64,000 nucleotides of DNA from the NCBI GenBank assembly GCA_003996215.1, contig QJPP01004084.1, positions 519,482 to 583,481 on the forward strand. Reading direction: 5' to 3'. This document shows, piece after piece, positions 48,389 through 59,899 of the stretch. The notes below the pieces were generated by a model. The model ran no database searches, was not told where the DNA came from, and saw only the letters and a program-made list of their open reading frames with translations. The DNA is from Jaltomata sinuosa. Taxonomy: Eukaryota; Streptophyta; Magnoliopsida; Solanales; Solanaceae. Position 1 is the first letter of the stretch. Each line of letters begins with the position of its first letter. The position numbers and the translations under genes are program-made.

Positions 48389-48927
48389 CACTACTACAAG
48401 AAATCTGGCCAAGTTTATATTCAATCTCTCAATATAGTATTGAATATCACTACATGATTATAATGTATACACTCATGAAGCCAAATTGAAATTCATTCGA
48501 TTTTTTTTTTTGATGAAGTAATAATTTATCAAATAAACATTCAACTCTATGAAGAAAAAAAGGCAAACTATGATTTAGGCATATCTTGTAAGAAGTTTTT
48601 CTTTCATATACTGTAATCATAACATATTCTGTAAACATTACATTTGGATTGTGAAACTACGTGATTTTCACTGCCTGTGTATCGGGAACTTAATCAAGAA
48701 AACGTACCTGACGTATAGGTTCCCTTGCGCTTTGATGATTCTAGATGCCTTTGTTCTTTAAGTTGTAAGGGATTCTGATTTTTTTTCCTTTTCCCTTTCC
48801 TCCTTTTATTGTTCAATTTGCATTTGATGGAGAACAGTAACTTGCTTTATGGGCAAGAAGAGGAATTGTTTTGAATTCTCGGGTGTTCATCAAGTAAAGG
48901 AAAAAGCTTTTCTCTGTTTTCTCTCAG
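48389..48927. other. Intergenic DNA with an isolated CACTA-like terminus
   Basis: CACTACTACAAGAAA at 48389 looks like one end of a CACTA-type transposon. No matching TTTCTTGTAGTAGTG was found in the window, so this is either a truncated end or chance. Nothing else is recognisable up to the RLP24-like exons. Confidence 0.3.
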
Positions 48928-49506
48928 TAGAACCAAGTGTCACTACAACTTTAAGATGAAGAGGAATCCACGGAAAGGACATGATTCAGGTAAACAGGGT
49001 TGCCATTGTCGATACAATCAATATGCTTATAATGAAAATTCGTGATCTTTGTTTTTGTTTTTGTTTTTCTTAATTTGGATAGTGAAAATTCATTTCCTGC
49101 TTCTAATTCCTATTTGAAGCACTCAACATTTGAATTCGAGAGGAAACGTTATAGGCCAGAGAGATATGACAGGAATGTAACTGAGAACACTTTGAAAGCC
49201 GTCAAGAAAATTGATAAAATCATAGTCGATAGGGATCGAGGAGAGACATATCATAAAGAGGTTCCTTACAATCTGCTTAAATATTACTTTTTATTTATCA
49301 TGTGCCTTCTGTTGCTATTAACATTAGTTGGCAAATCGGACAGGATGAAAGGAAAGAAATCCAAGGAGCAGTGAAGGAGCTCGATCGAGCAGAGCATTCA
49401 CATGGTCAAAGCTCCTGCTGTTCTCGACAAAGAGCTATCTCTTATACTGCCAATCAAGGTCAAGGTTTTGCAAAAGTAGTCAGAGGAAAAGCGCGTGGAG
49501 GAATGA
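48928..49506 (+). pseudogene. RLP24: RLP24-like ribosome biogenesis protein (L24e family), partial and broken
   Basis: The parent gene acts in assembly of the 60S ribosomal subunit in the nucleolus. Three exon-like blocks with GT-AG borders are seen. 48928-48989 encodes SRTKCHYNFKMKRNPRK then KDMIQ, missing about 12 residues of the L24e core. 49120-49260 encodes HSTFEFERKRYRPERYDRNV and a LKAVKKIDKI stretch. 49344-49506 encodes MKGKKSKEQ, SIHMVKAPAVLDKELSL, PIKVKVLQK and EEKRVEE with a stop at 49504-49506. There are internal stops (after KEQ and after VLQK), and the frame shifts near 49240. The first exons with the zinc-binding cysteines were not found. Introns are retained, so this is a decayed segmental copy and not a retrocopy. 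Confidence 0.8.
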
Positions 49507-49684
49507 ATATTTTGCTTCCTATATTCTATAGGCAGAATGGCCTGGGAGACTCTCGTACTTGTTTTAATTTTGTCATTCCGGCTCCTGCACTTCACGAAGT
49601 TTCATTCACACTCCTCAACTCAATTAAAACAAATAATCAGTTCGTGCTTATTTTTACGGTACGTATAAGGTTTTGATGACATTA

Positions 49685-51606
49685 TGTAATGATCGGGTCC
49701 GCCGTTACGGGTAATCCATTCGTGCCAAGTTTTAGAGTTAGAAAACTTCGAGTTTGGGAGTTTGAAATTCTGGACTAGGCTAGCCTTGGCCGTATTTGGA
49801 GCGAGGTATAGTCTAGGGAAATCCGGGTGAGAATTGGGTTAGATGTTTTGATTTGAGCTAGTTTTTCACGTAGCCAAGACATAAAGGAGTCCGGGGAACT
49901 TTTCGAAATCGAATTCGGGCAAGTAGAACTACTGGAATTGAGGTTGACGTGAAGAGGTTGTTTCGGAACGTCGGAAAAATAAGTGTGTTGTAAAATGGAC
50001 TAGTTTTGAAGATTTTATGACTTTCTATCCCGTGTCAACCGCTATAGCAGAGAAATTACCGCTACAGCGGAAGTCAACATCGGTCAGCCTTCGCCATAGC
50101 GGACGACTCCGCTACGGCGATACTGCTATAGCGGAGCGTGATGAGATTTAATGCAGAAACTTCCCCAAAAACATTCAGTTTTTCCAAGTTCGTTTGGGAG
50201 AAGGGCTAGGACGATTTCAGGCGTTCTTCCTCCATTCTTCATTGTTTTTCTTCCCTAAGGTAAGGTTTCTACTCCCCGAACTCCGTAATACTTTTCCTAT
50301 GCGGTAGAATTGCTAGGAGTGGACTTGGGGAAAGGCTTGGAATGACTTAGGGAGGATAGAATCCGGGGAAAAGGGGGGATTCTATGTGTAGGAGTTCTTG
50401 GGTGTTGCTAAATTTACTGTCTTATGATCATGTGACCATGATTTCCTAATTTTATCCATAAAAATGGTAGAACTAGGTGAATTAACGATGAAAAATCCTG
50501 GGGGAGAGGGTGGAATGATCATGGGTGGCCTGGGGTTTAGGATTTTGCGTAATTCGGGTAAATTGTAGGCCATAAGGATTAATCCTTGGTTTTTGTGTAT
50601 TGTGTTAGACCAAGAACTGGCAAGAATTTCGGGAAACGAAAAAGCTTCGGTTGTGTAGAGCTTTGGATCATTTCTAGGTAGGTGATGATTGATTTCTATA
50701 TGCTTTGTGTGTTTGAGTACTTATATCTAAGTAATTGTATGAGATGCATGGCTTAGGGAATTCTTAGGAATGTCTAATAGTCCTGTTTTATCAGTCTGGT
50801 TGAACTGTGCATTTTGCTTGTTGGTTTTACAAGTTAATTGTTCATTATTGTGACTGTGGATTGTTTGACATTCGGTTGGCTCGGGTACCATGCCTAGTAC
50901 AGAATATACTAACGGTTAGCTCGGGTACCATGCCTAGTACAGGATATACTAACGGTTGGCTCGGGTACCACGCCTGGTACATGATATACTAACGGTTGGC
51001 TCGGGTACCACGCCTGGTACGAGTTTATTTTACTGCATTGTCATATTGATATTATTGCATTGTACTATTGTTGTTGGTTCCATAAGTGAATCGGGCTGTG
51101 TTGTTGAAGCGTGATATTTGCTTATGGTCCTTGAGACACGGGGTTATTGTTGTATCCGATTTTAGAGTTTGTCTTGGTGTAGACCGGGTTGCTTGTTGAC
51201 ACTTAGGTGTTGATTAGAGGGGATCCCGGGGTGGTTCCGGGTTATATAGTTAAGGGGTTGTTGTTTGCATTGACTTTTGTATAAAGTGGTTGGTATGTAG
51301 AGACAAGTTAGGAAGAGAATTGAGGTCTAAAATTGATTGGTAATTGGATTATGTGTTTCTTGTACTTGTACTTGATTTTCGTACTGCTCATTCGTTGTAT
51401 ATTTTGGAACTGCCTGATGATCCTACTAGTACACAGTGGTGGTGTACTGATACTACGCTTGCTTTTTTTTTTGTGAGTACAGGCAATCTTCCAGCGGCTG
51501 ACACGCGACCTCATTTGTAGTCCCAGCATTTCCAGACTTCAAGGGTGAGCTGCTTCGATCGAGCTACCTTGAATCTATCTTTAGAGTTGTAGACCACTTG
51601 TCGGTG
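49685..51606 (+). repeat. 5' LTR of element D, 3' end lost
   Basis: It begins TGTAATGATCGGGTCC and matches 58033-59629 until AGAGTTGTAG at about 51596, where it joins element E. It carries the CCGCTATAGCGG-like cluster (about 50038-50140) and the GTACCAGGCGTGGTAC-type array (about 50874-51020). Confidence 0.9.
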
Positions 51607-51668
51607 ACTCCATTGTTGCTAAGAGGGTCTATAAAAATTGTATTGTAACTGTTTTACTTAGAGATACG

Positions 51669-51881
51669 GTGGTAGATTTGGTAGAGCTTGACATGATAGA
51701 GTTTAATGCAATTTTGGTGGTAGATTTAGATCGTCAAGTTCAAAAGTTGAGGACCGAAGAAATAGCTTCGGTGAAAGTGTTGTGGAAAAATCAGAAAATG
51801 GAAGAAGTTACTTGGGAATCAGAGGAGGACATGAAGGATAGATATCCCCTTTTGTTCGCTCCTTCGGACGAAGTTAATTAA
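51669..51881 (+). pseudogene. Element E protease-chromodomain fusion scrap
   Basis: A 70-residue open frame. Residues 1-16 (VDLVELDMIEFNAIL) match the end of the gypsy protease, as in the SADLVELEMIDFDVILG stretch of element A. From residue about 19 (DLDRQVQKLRTEEI ... EEVTWE) it is the C-terminal chromodomain. Everything between (RT, RNase H, integrase) is missing, with the frame kept. It ends in a stop before the polypurine tract. It is an internal deletion product with no expected function. Confidence 0.8.
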
Positions 51882-52007
51882 GGTACGAATCCGTAGCTTA
51901 TCTCCAATTCCTTAGTATATTATTCCTTAATGTTTCTTTCGCATGCCTATGTCGTGTTAAAAGTGTCCTTAATCATCAGGGGATGAATGGTCCCAAGAGG
52001 GAGATAT

Positions 52008-53854
52008 TGTTACACCTCGCGTCTCTTGAATTTTAAAGTGTTGAGTGGTGCTCGTCTGTGGGCTTACAAAGAAAGCAAGCTAGCGTCCCAAGGCATTTTT
52101 GAACAAGATGAGTCAGTGAAGCGAGACCAAAAGCATGCGCAAGCGCATGCGTCTGCGTCCACAGGCAAGGCAGCGCACACTGCTGGGCACGCAAAGTGTC
52201 CTCCTTAGCGTGCGATCCCTGCAGCCCTCCTTTTAGTGCATTTTGGGTCTGTAAAGTCCCTTGAAGGGTAATCTTGTCATTTCTTTAATTTTCTGTCCCC
52301 AAGCGATTAAAAACCCTCTTCCCCCATCAGTTTTCAGACGTTACTTTCTATCAAACACTCTTCTCCCTAAAAACATCAACCTTTCAAATCTCAGAGATAT
52401 CAAAGGCTAGAGTTTCTATCCCAAGAGTTCCTCTTCACAATCTTCTTCTCCAAGGTATGTTGAACGATCCTCTTTCAAACTAAGGCTACTAGTAAATGAT
52501 CTTCTAGCCATGAAAGTGATTTTGTACAAGTTTGAATATGGATTTTGTTGAATAATTTTCGAAAGGAGGACTTACTTGAACTTCTGAACCTTTTTACGAA
52601 ATTCTTCCTTTTCATTGATTTCACTTGAGAATAGAGGATTATTTCTTGAAATACGTAACCCTATTATTATGAAAAGCTTTTGAGGCAAATCTAAAGTCAT
52701 GATTCTTTTGTGAATTGGTTTACTATTTAAATCTTGACTTTTGATGAGAAAGAAAATGATTTCTACATCCCTCGGTTTTGAAAGTGTGGTTTATGAATTA
52801 TAAAATCTTCAACCTTTGAGGGATTCGGTAAATGTGTTTAAATCCTTTAAATGATGGGACTAATGATGTACGAATTTATGAGATGTTTATGGCATGGTAT
52901 GTATAGCTTGCAAGTCTTGGTATGGAGATACCAAAGTTATAAATGCCTTAAGGAAGTTAAGAGTCCCAAAATGAATGATTTTGTTAAATGTTTGAAATGT
53001 TAAAATATGGGCTTAAGAAGATTAGATGGTTAACCGAGAAGGTATGAGTCAAACGGGGCTTCACATCTGAAATTGTGTTTTGCCGACACGGGTATGAATC
53101 GAACGGGGATCTTCCCTCTGAGTCGAACGGGGCTCTTTACTGTATGCTTGATTTGTTCAGCTGTATGCAGTTATGAGGTGATTATAATATGACACTTTGA
53201 TCTTTGCGGCAAACTTGGATTGGAGGCTCTATCGATCGAGTTGTGATCGGACCCACATAGCCCGTGGTGAACTAAATATCGGGGGTACCATATAATCCAG
53301 AAGTAATATATTCATGTAAATGTCTTATTTATTGATTTGGAAATTTCCCCATATTCTATGTTTATGATCTACGTTGTGTTTTATAACTTGCTTTATAAAC
53401 TGTGATATCCCTTCCCTTGGTTTGCATGCCAGTACTCACCGTACTGACCATCCTCGGACGCTGCATCTTTTTATGATGCAGGTTCAGAGACCTTTCCTCG
53501 TGGTTCTATGCAGCACTAGGATCTTTGGGATTTTGATAAGCAAGTGGTGAGCCCTCCATTCCTTTGGAAGGTCTGCGTTTTCCCTTATTAGTTGGTTGAG
53601 AACTCTATTTTCATTTTATGGTATCGTCAGAGCCATGTCCTGACTTTAGAGTTTATTCTTGATGTTAGAGGCTTTGTAGACTGGTATTAGTAATACAATT
53701 ATTGATCATCTTATTCCAGTTGGATTTATTTTACAATGGGCCTGTTTCCGCTAATCTTATATACTTGTGCGTATGATGTATGCTAAGGGGTTTACTCAGG
53801 CCTTTTTGGTCTGGATTGCCCGTTACGTCCAGGGACTAGCCTCGGGTCATGAGA
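52008..53854 (+). repeat. 3' LTR of element E
   Basis: It is preceded by the polypurine tract and begins TGTTACACC. It contains a CCCCGTTCGA/TCGAACGGGG motif about three times near 53050-53140 and ends near 53854, where element D's gag resumes with GCAAAGTTTCATGCC. Confidence 0.75.
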
Positions 53855-54841
53855 GCAAAGTTTCATGCCTTGTCTCATTTTGGTACACAGTTGTTGGGTT
53901 CCGAGGAGGAACGGGTCCATTTGTTTGTGAAGGGTTTGAATACTGAGCTGCAGGTGTTGTCGGTGCATATGAATTCTTCAGGGAAGGGCTTTAATGATGT
54001 GGTGGATTATGTGAAGAAACATGAGGGAGTCAGGCAGGCGGGGCAGGTTAAGGTGTTAGCCAAGAAGCCCCGGAATGAGAGAAATTATGGTGGTTCATAC
54101 TCCAGGGGTCAGAATCAGCAGGTATACTCAGCCCGTCCTATTCAGTCAGCTCTGCCAGCGACTACAGGTGGTCTTTCGGGAGCTAATCAACAGTTTTCAT
54201 CTCCTAGAGGCCAGGGAGCTTCTTATTCATGTGCTAGCAGGCCTGCACTTGATCGTGGTTTCTTCCATTGTGGTGATATGGTCCACTTTAAGAGGGAGTG
54301 CCCTCACAGGCAGACTGGTAACCAGGTTCAGCAGCAGCCCAAGGCTGTGGTCCTGACAGTTAGAGGTGGTCATGCTAGAGGTCATCCACAGGGTGGGCGA
54401 GGTAACTTTCTGGGAGGCCGGGGAGATAAAGGGAATGGCGGCGCGGGCAGGGGTGCGCTGCATCCGGCCAGGGAGGTTGCCCGGATTGATGACCGGGCTC
54501 ATTGTTATGCATTTCCAGGGAGGACCGAGGCTGAGGCGTCAGATGCAGTAATCACAGGTACCATTCTCGTCTGTGATATAATAACTTCGGTGTTATTTGA
54601 CGCAGGTTCTACATATTCCTGTGTTTGTGAGTTTTGCGTTGGGTATGGACTTGGTATGTGATATCCTTGATTCCCTTATCCATGTTTCCACCCGGTTGGA
54701 GAGTCTGTGGTTGTGACTCATATTTATCGTGATTGTTCTGTTATGTTTGTGGGGTTTCACACTTGGGTAGACCTGGTAATCCTGGATATGGTTGATTTTG
54801 ATATTATCTTGGGCATGACCTAGTTATCCCCTTATCATGCT
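53855..54841 (+). pseudogene. Element D gag (3' half) and protease
   Basis: It resumes at AKFHALSHFGTQLLGSEEER, which aligns with mid-gag of element C, so the N-terminal half is lost. The 53849-54661 open frame starts with an ATG supplied by the end of element E's LTR. Zinc knuckle CGDMVHFKREC at about 54270-54300 lacks the first half of a perfect CX2CX4HX4C only by the Gly-to-Val change before His. A Gly-rich stretch follows, then the protease motif VLFDAGSTYSC near 54590, then a stop at 54659-54661. Confidence 0.88.
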
Positions 54842-57800
54842 GTGTTAAATTTTAACACCAAGACAGTAGCTCTAGAGATTCCAGGTAAGAATAGGGTAGA
54901 ATGGGAAGGTGTGTATAGGCCTAAGCCAGTTAAGATCATATCGTTTGCTCGGGCTATAAAGCTGGTGGGAAGGGAGTGTCTAGCCTTCTTAGCTCATCTC
55001 CGGGATGATAGTGTGGAGTCCCCATCTATTGAGTCAGTTCCAGTTGTTTCTGAGTTTCGAGAGGTGTTTCCAGTGGATTTGCCTGGCATGCCTGCGGACA
55101 GGGATATAGACTTTTATATTAATTTGGAGCCAGACACTTATCCCATTTTCATTCCTCCGTATCGTATGGCTACGACAGAGTTAAGGGAACATAAGACTCA
55201 GCTACATGAACTTCTAGACAAGGGATTTATCCATCCCAGTTCTTCGCCTTGGGGTGATCCGGTCTTGTTCGTAAAGAAAAATGATGGTAGTATGCAGATG
55301 TGCATAGATTATAGGCAGTTGAACAAGGTTATCATACGGAATAAGTACCCTCTACCCCATATTGATGATCTATTTGACAAGCTACAGGGCGCGTCGGTGT
55401 TTTCAAAAATTAATTTGAGGTCGGGGTATCATCAGTTAAAGATTAGGCCTGAAGACATTCCTAAGACTGCTTTTCAGACTCGGTATGGACATTACGAGTT
55501 CTTAGTGATATCGTTTGGGTTGACCAATGCACCGGCATCATTCATGAGTCTGATGAATGGGGTGTTTACGTCATATCTGGATTCCTTCATTATTATGTTT
55601 ATCGATGATATTTTGATCTACTCCAAGAGTAGGGAGGAGCATGCTAATCATCTTCGCATTGTGTTGGACATATTGAGACGTCAAAAGCATTATGCGAAGT
55701 TCTCCAAGTGTGAATTTTGGTTGACTTCAGTCGCGTTTTTGGGGCATGTAGTGTCAGAACAGGGGGTGATGGTAGATCCCCAGAAGATTGAGGCAGTCAA
55801 GAGTTGGGCCCGGCCTAGCTTTGTGACAGAGGTGAGGAGTTTTGTTGGGCTCGTGGGTTACTACTAGAGGTTTTCTAAAGATTTTGCATCTATTGCTACT
55901 CACCTGACAAGGCTGACACAGGAAGATGTACCATTCGTGTGGTCCAACAAGTGCGAGGAGAGCTTTCAAAGGCTCAAGACACTTCTGACCACTGCTCCTA
56001 TCTTGTCCTTGCCGGTTGAAGGCAAAGACTTTATTGTTTACTTTGATGCTTCACATTCTGGTTTGGGTGCTGTGTTGATGCAGGATAGGAACGTGATAGA
56101 CTATGCCTCCAGGCAGTTGGAGGAGCATGAAAAAACTAGCCGACTCACAACTTAGAGTTGGCAGAGGTGGTTTTTGCACTCAAGATTTGGAGACACTACC
56201 TCTATGGTGTCAAGTGTGAGGTGTTCACTGATCATCGCAGTCTGCATCATGTGTTCACGTAGAAGGACTTAAATTTAAGGCAGAGAAGGTGGATGGAACT
56301 ATTGAAGGACTATGATATGACTATTCAGTACCATCCTGGTAAAGCTAATGTGGTGGCAGACGCATTGAGCCGAAAGGCAGTTAGCATGGGCATTTTGGCT
56401 TATTTGGGGGTGTCCAAACGACCACCAGCAAGGAAAGTTCAGGCGTTGGAGTCCAAGTTCATGCACTTGGGTATTTCAGAATGAGGTGGGATATTGTCCA
56501 ACTTTGTGGTCAAGGCCACCTTCATAGAGGAGATAAAGGCAAAACAATTTCAGGATCCAAAACTGAGTAAGCTCCTGGGTAGGGTAATATCTGGGGAATC
56601 CAGGGACGTCACGCTAGACTCGGGTGGAGTACTAAATTTCAAAGAGAGGATTTATGTTCCTCGGGTTGATGATATAATTCAGAAAATCTTAGTAGAATCT
56701 CATAGTTCGCGGTACTCAATTCATCCGGGTGTGACTAAAATGTACAGGAACTTGAGGCAGCATTACTAGTGGCCCACGATGAAAAGGGACAAAGTGGATT
56801 TTGTGTCCAAGTGTCAGAACTATCAGCAGGTAAAATATGAGCACCAGAGACCTGCAAGACTACTTCAGAGAATGCCAATTCCAGAGTGGAATTGGGAGAG
56901 GATAGCCACGGATTTCGTGGTGGGTCTTCCCAAGACGTTGGGGAAGTATGACTCAATTTGGGTCATTGTTGACAGGCTGACCAAGTCCGCACATTTTATT
57001 CCGGTCAGGGTAGATTACAATTCACAGCAATTGGCTAAGATCTACGTGAAGGAGATTGTGAGATTGCACGGGGTGACACTATCTATCATTTCAGACACGG
57101 GTACACAGTTCACTTGCAAGTTTTGGGGTAAGTTGCACGAAGAGTTGGGCACTCAACTCACCTTTAGTACAACCTTCCATCCTCAGACTGATGGCCAGTC
57201 GGAGAGGACGATTCAGGTATTGGAGGACATGTTGAGAGCATGTGTGATTGACTTCGGGGGTCATTGGGACCAGTTTCTACCATTGTGTGAGTTCTCATAC
57301 AACAATAGCTACCACTCCAGTATCGACATGGCACCGTTCGAGGCTCTGTATGAGAGGAGTTGTAGGTCACTGGTTGGATGGTTTGAGAAAGGTGATGTAA
57401 AGCCTCTGGGCGTGGAATTGGTAAGGGAAGCGTAGGAAAAGGTAAGAGGCATTCAGACCAAATTGCTAGCTGCCCAAAGCAGGCAGAAGAAATATATGGA
57501 TCGCAAGGTCCGGGACATGGAATTTCAGGTTGGTGAACAAGTGTTGCTAAAAGTGTTACCAATGAAGGGAGTCATGTGTTTCGGTAAGAGGGGAAAGCTC
57601 AACCCCCGGTTCATCGGTTCATTTGAGGTTCTCAAAATTGTAGGGTTAGTGGTTTACAAGTTAGCACTGCCACCTAGTTTGTCGGGTGTCCATTCGGTAT
57701 TCCATGTATCCATACTAAAGTGATACCATGGGGATGGGGACTACATCATCAAGTGGGATGAGGTGTTACTTGATAAGGATCTTCGCTATGAAGAGGAGTC

Positions 57801-58020
57801 GATTTTGATTCTTGATCGGGATGTCCAGAAACTGAGGACACAGCTGATCAGTGTGGTAAAGGTTCAATGGAAGCATCGTCCAGTTGAGAAAGTCACTTGG
57901 GAAATTGAGAGGGACATGGGGGACAAGTACCCTCACTTGTTTGAGGATACATGTACTACTCTTTTCGCTCTTTATTTCTATATTTTGAGGTTTGATCATT
58001 CGGGGATGAACGATGGGTAA
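54842..58020 (+). pseudogene. Element D pol: RT, RNase H, integrase, chromodomain (broken)
   Basis: RT is open at 54842-55867, including MCIDYRQLNKV, FGLTNAPASFM and the FIDDILIYSK active block, and ends at a TAG after VGYY. RNase H begins in 55937-56155 (FDASHSGLGAVLMQ) and is shifted out of frame after EEHEK. The rest continues at 56160-56484 with FTDHRSLHHVF and ADALSRK. The integrase zinc region spans 56494-56850 (HPGV, CQNYQQ, where the second Cys of CxxC is Tyr). The core is 56779-57435 (TDFVVGLPK, SDTGTQFT, ERTIQVLEDM) and ends at a TAG. The C-terminal part is 57463-57723, and the chromodomain frame 57763-58020 ends at a stop. At least five lesions. It is a close relative of element C. 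Confidence 0.93.
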
Positions 58021-58032
58021 ATTGGTATCTGT

Positions 58033-59894
58033 TATAATGATTGGGTCCGTCGTTATGGATAATTCATTCATGCTAAATTTTAGAGTTAGAAAACTCCGGG
58101 TTTGGGAGTTTGAAATTTTGGGCTAGGCTAGCCTCGGTCGGATTTGGAGCGAGGTATATTCTAAGGAAATATGGGTGAGGATTGGGTTAGATGTCTTGAT
58201 TTGAGCTAGTTTTCCACGTATCCAAGACATAAAGGAGTTTGGGGGACTTTTTGGAATCGAATTCGGGCAAGTAGAACTCCCAGAATCGAGGTTGACGTGA
58301 AGAGGTTGTTTTGGAACATCGAGAAAATAAGTGTGTTGTAAAATAGACTAGTTTTGGAGATTTTACAACTTTCTATCCCGTGTCAATCCCTATAGAGGTT
58401 GACACTCCTCCATAGTGACCTCTACTGTAGCAGAAAAATTACCGCTACAACGGAAGTCAATGTCGGTCAGCCTTCACCATAGCGGACGACTCTGCTATGG
58501 CGGTACTGCTATAGTAGAGCGAACTGCTATAGCGGAGAGGGTGGAATGATCATGGGTGGCCTGGGGTTTAGGATTTTGCGTGATCCGGGTAAATTGTAGG
58601 CCATAAGGATTAATCCTTGGTTTTTGTGTATTGTGTTAGACCAAGAACCGGTAAGAACTTTGGAAAATGGAAAAGCTCCAGTTTTGTAGAGCTTTGGATC
58701 ATTTCGAGGTACGTGATGGTTGATTTCTGTATGCTTTGTGTGTTTGAGTACTTATATCTAAGTAATTGTATGAGATGCATGGATTAGGGAATTCTTAGGA
58801 ATGTCTAATAGTCATGTTTTATCAGTCTGGTTGAACTGTGCATTTTGCTTGTTGGTTTTGCAAGTTAATTATTCATTGTTTTGACTGTGGATTGTTTGAC
58901 ATTCGGTTAGCTCGGGTACCACGCCTGGTACAGAATATACTAACATTTGGCTTGGGTACCACACTTGGTACATGATATACTAACAGTTGGCTCGGGTACC
59001 ACACCTGGTACAGGATATGCTAACGATTGACTCGGGTACCACGCCTGGTATGAGTTTATTTTACTGCATTGTCACATTGATATTGTTGCATTGTACTGTT
59101 GTTGTTGGTTCCATAAGTGGATCGGGCTGTGTTTTTTAAGCGTGATATTTGCTTATGGTCCTTGAGAGGCCAAGTTATTGTTGTATCTGATTTTAGAGTT
59201 AGTCTTGGTGTAGACCAGGTTGCTTGTTGACACTTAGGTGTTGATTAGAGGGGATCCCGGGGTGGGTCCGGGTTATATAGTTAAGGGGTTGTTGTTTGCG
59301 TTGACTTTCGTATAAAGTGGTTGGTATGTAGAGACAAGTTAGGAGGAGAATTGAGGTCTAAAATTGATTGGTAATTAGATTATGTGTTTCTTGTACTTGT
59401 ACTTGATTTTCGTACTGCTCATTCATTGTATATTTTGGAACTGGCTGATGATCCTACTAGTACACAGTGGTGGTGTACTGATACTGCGCTTGCTTTTCTT
59501 TTATGAGTACAAGCAATCTTTCAGCGGCTGACACGCGACCTCATTTGTAGTCCCAGCATTTCCAGACTTCAAGGGTGAGCTGCTTCGATCGAGCTGCCTT
59601 GAATCTATTTTTAGAGTTGTAGCCCACCTGTTTCGGGCTTAGACTATCTCTTTATTTGGGGTTGCATCCCCATATTCTAGACATTTGGTAGATTATTTTG
59701 GTACTGCGACTTTCAGATTCTAGGGGGTATTTTTTCCGCAGGTTAAGTTAATGAAGGTGTTTCCTTATTATTGATTTCTAGTTTATTTTCTGCATATTGG
59801 TTTTTGAGCTATTTGAATGGTTAAGTTCGGAAAGCGATGGTTCGCTCACCCGGGGGTTGGGTGAGTGGCACTCACAGCGGTCTGAGTCGTGACA
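58033..59894 (+). repeat. 3' LTR of element D
   Basis: It begins TATAATGATTGGG (TA in place of TG) and ends GTCGTGACA. Compared with the 5' LTR it lacks about 370 bp, because GCTATAGCGGAGA at 58530 runs directly into GGGTGGAATGATC, which in the 5' LTR lies near 50508. It keeps the palindrome cluster and the tandem array at about 58905-59051. Confidence 0.9.
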
Positions 59895-59899
59895 CATTA

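Larger units (their letters stand above)
51607..53854 (+). mobile_element. Element E: 3' remnant of a second gypsy family inside D
   Basis: It contains a fused protease/chromodomain coding scrap (51669-51881), a polypurine tract (CCAAGAGGGAGATAT at 51993-52007) and a complete-looking 1.85-kb LTR, 52008-53854. The LTR begins TGTTACACCTCGCG and ends GGGTCATGAGA (expected ...TGACA). No 5' LTR or RT is left. It differs in LTR sequence from A, C and D, although the chromodomain is of the same general type. Confidence 0.8.
49685..59894 (+). mobile_element. Element D: Tekay/Del-like Ty3/gypsy retrotransposon, same family as C, rearranged
   Basis: A plus-strand element with 5' LTR 49685-51606 (3' part missing) and 3' LTR 58033-59894. 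The 5-bp duplication CATTA is perfect (49680-49684 and 59895-59899). The coding order is the same as in element C, and protein wording and LTR motifs correspond block by block. The 3' part of the 5' LTR, the primer-binding site and the first half of gag are replaced by 51607-53854, which is the tail of a different gypsy element (E). Many stops and frameshifts occur. It inserted just downstream of the RLP24-like pseudogene. Confidence 0.93.
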
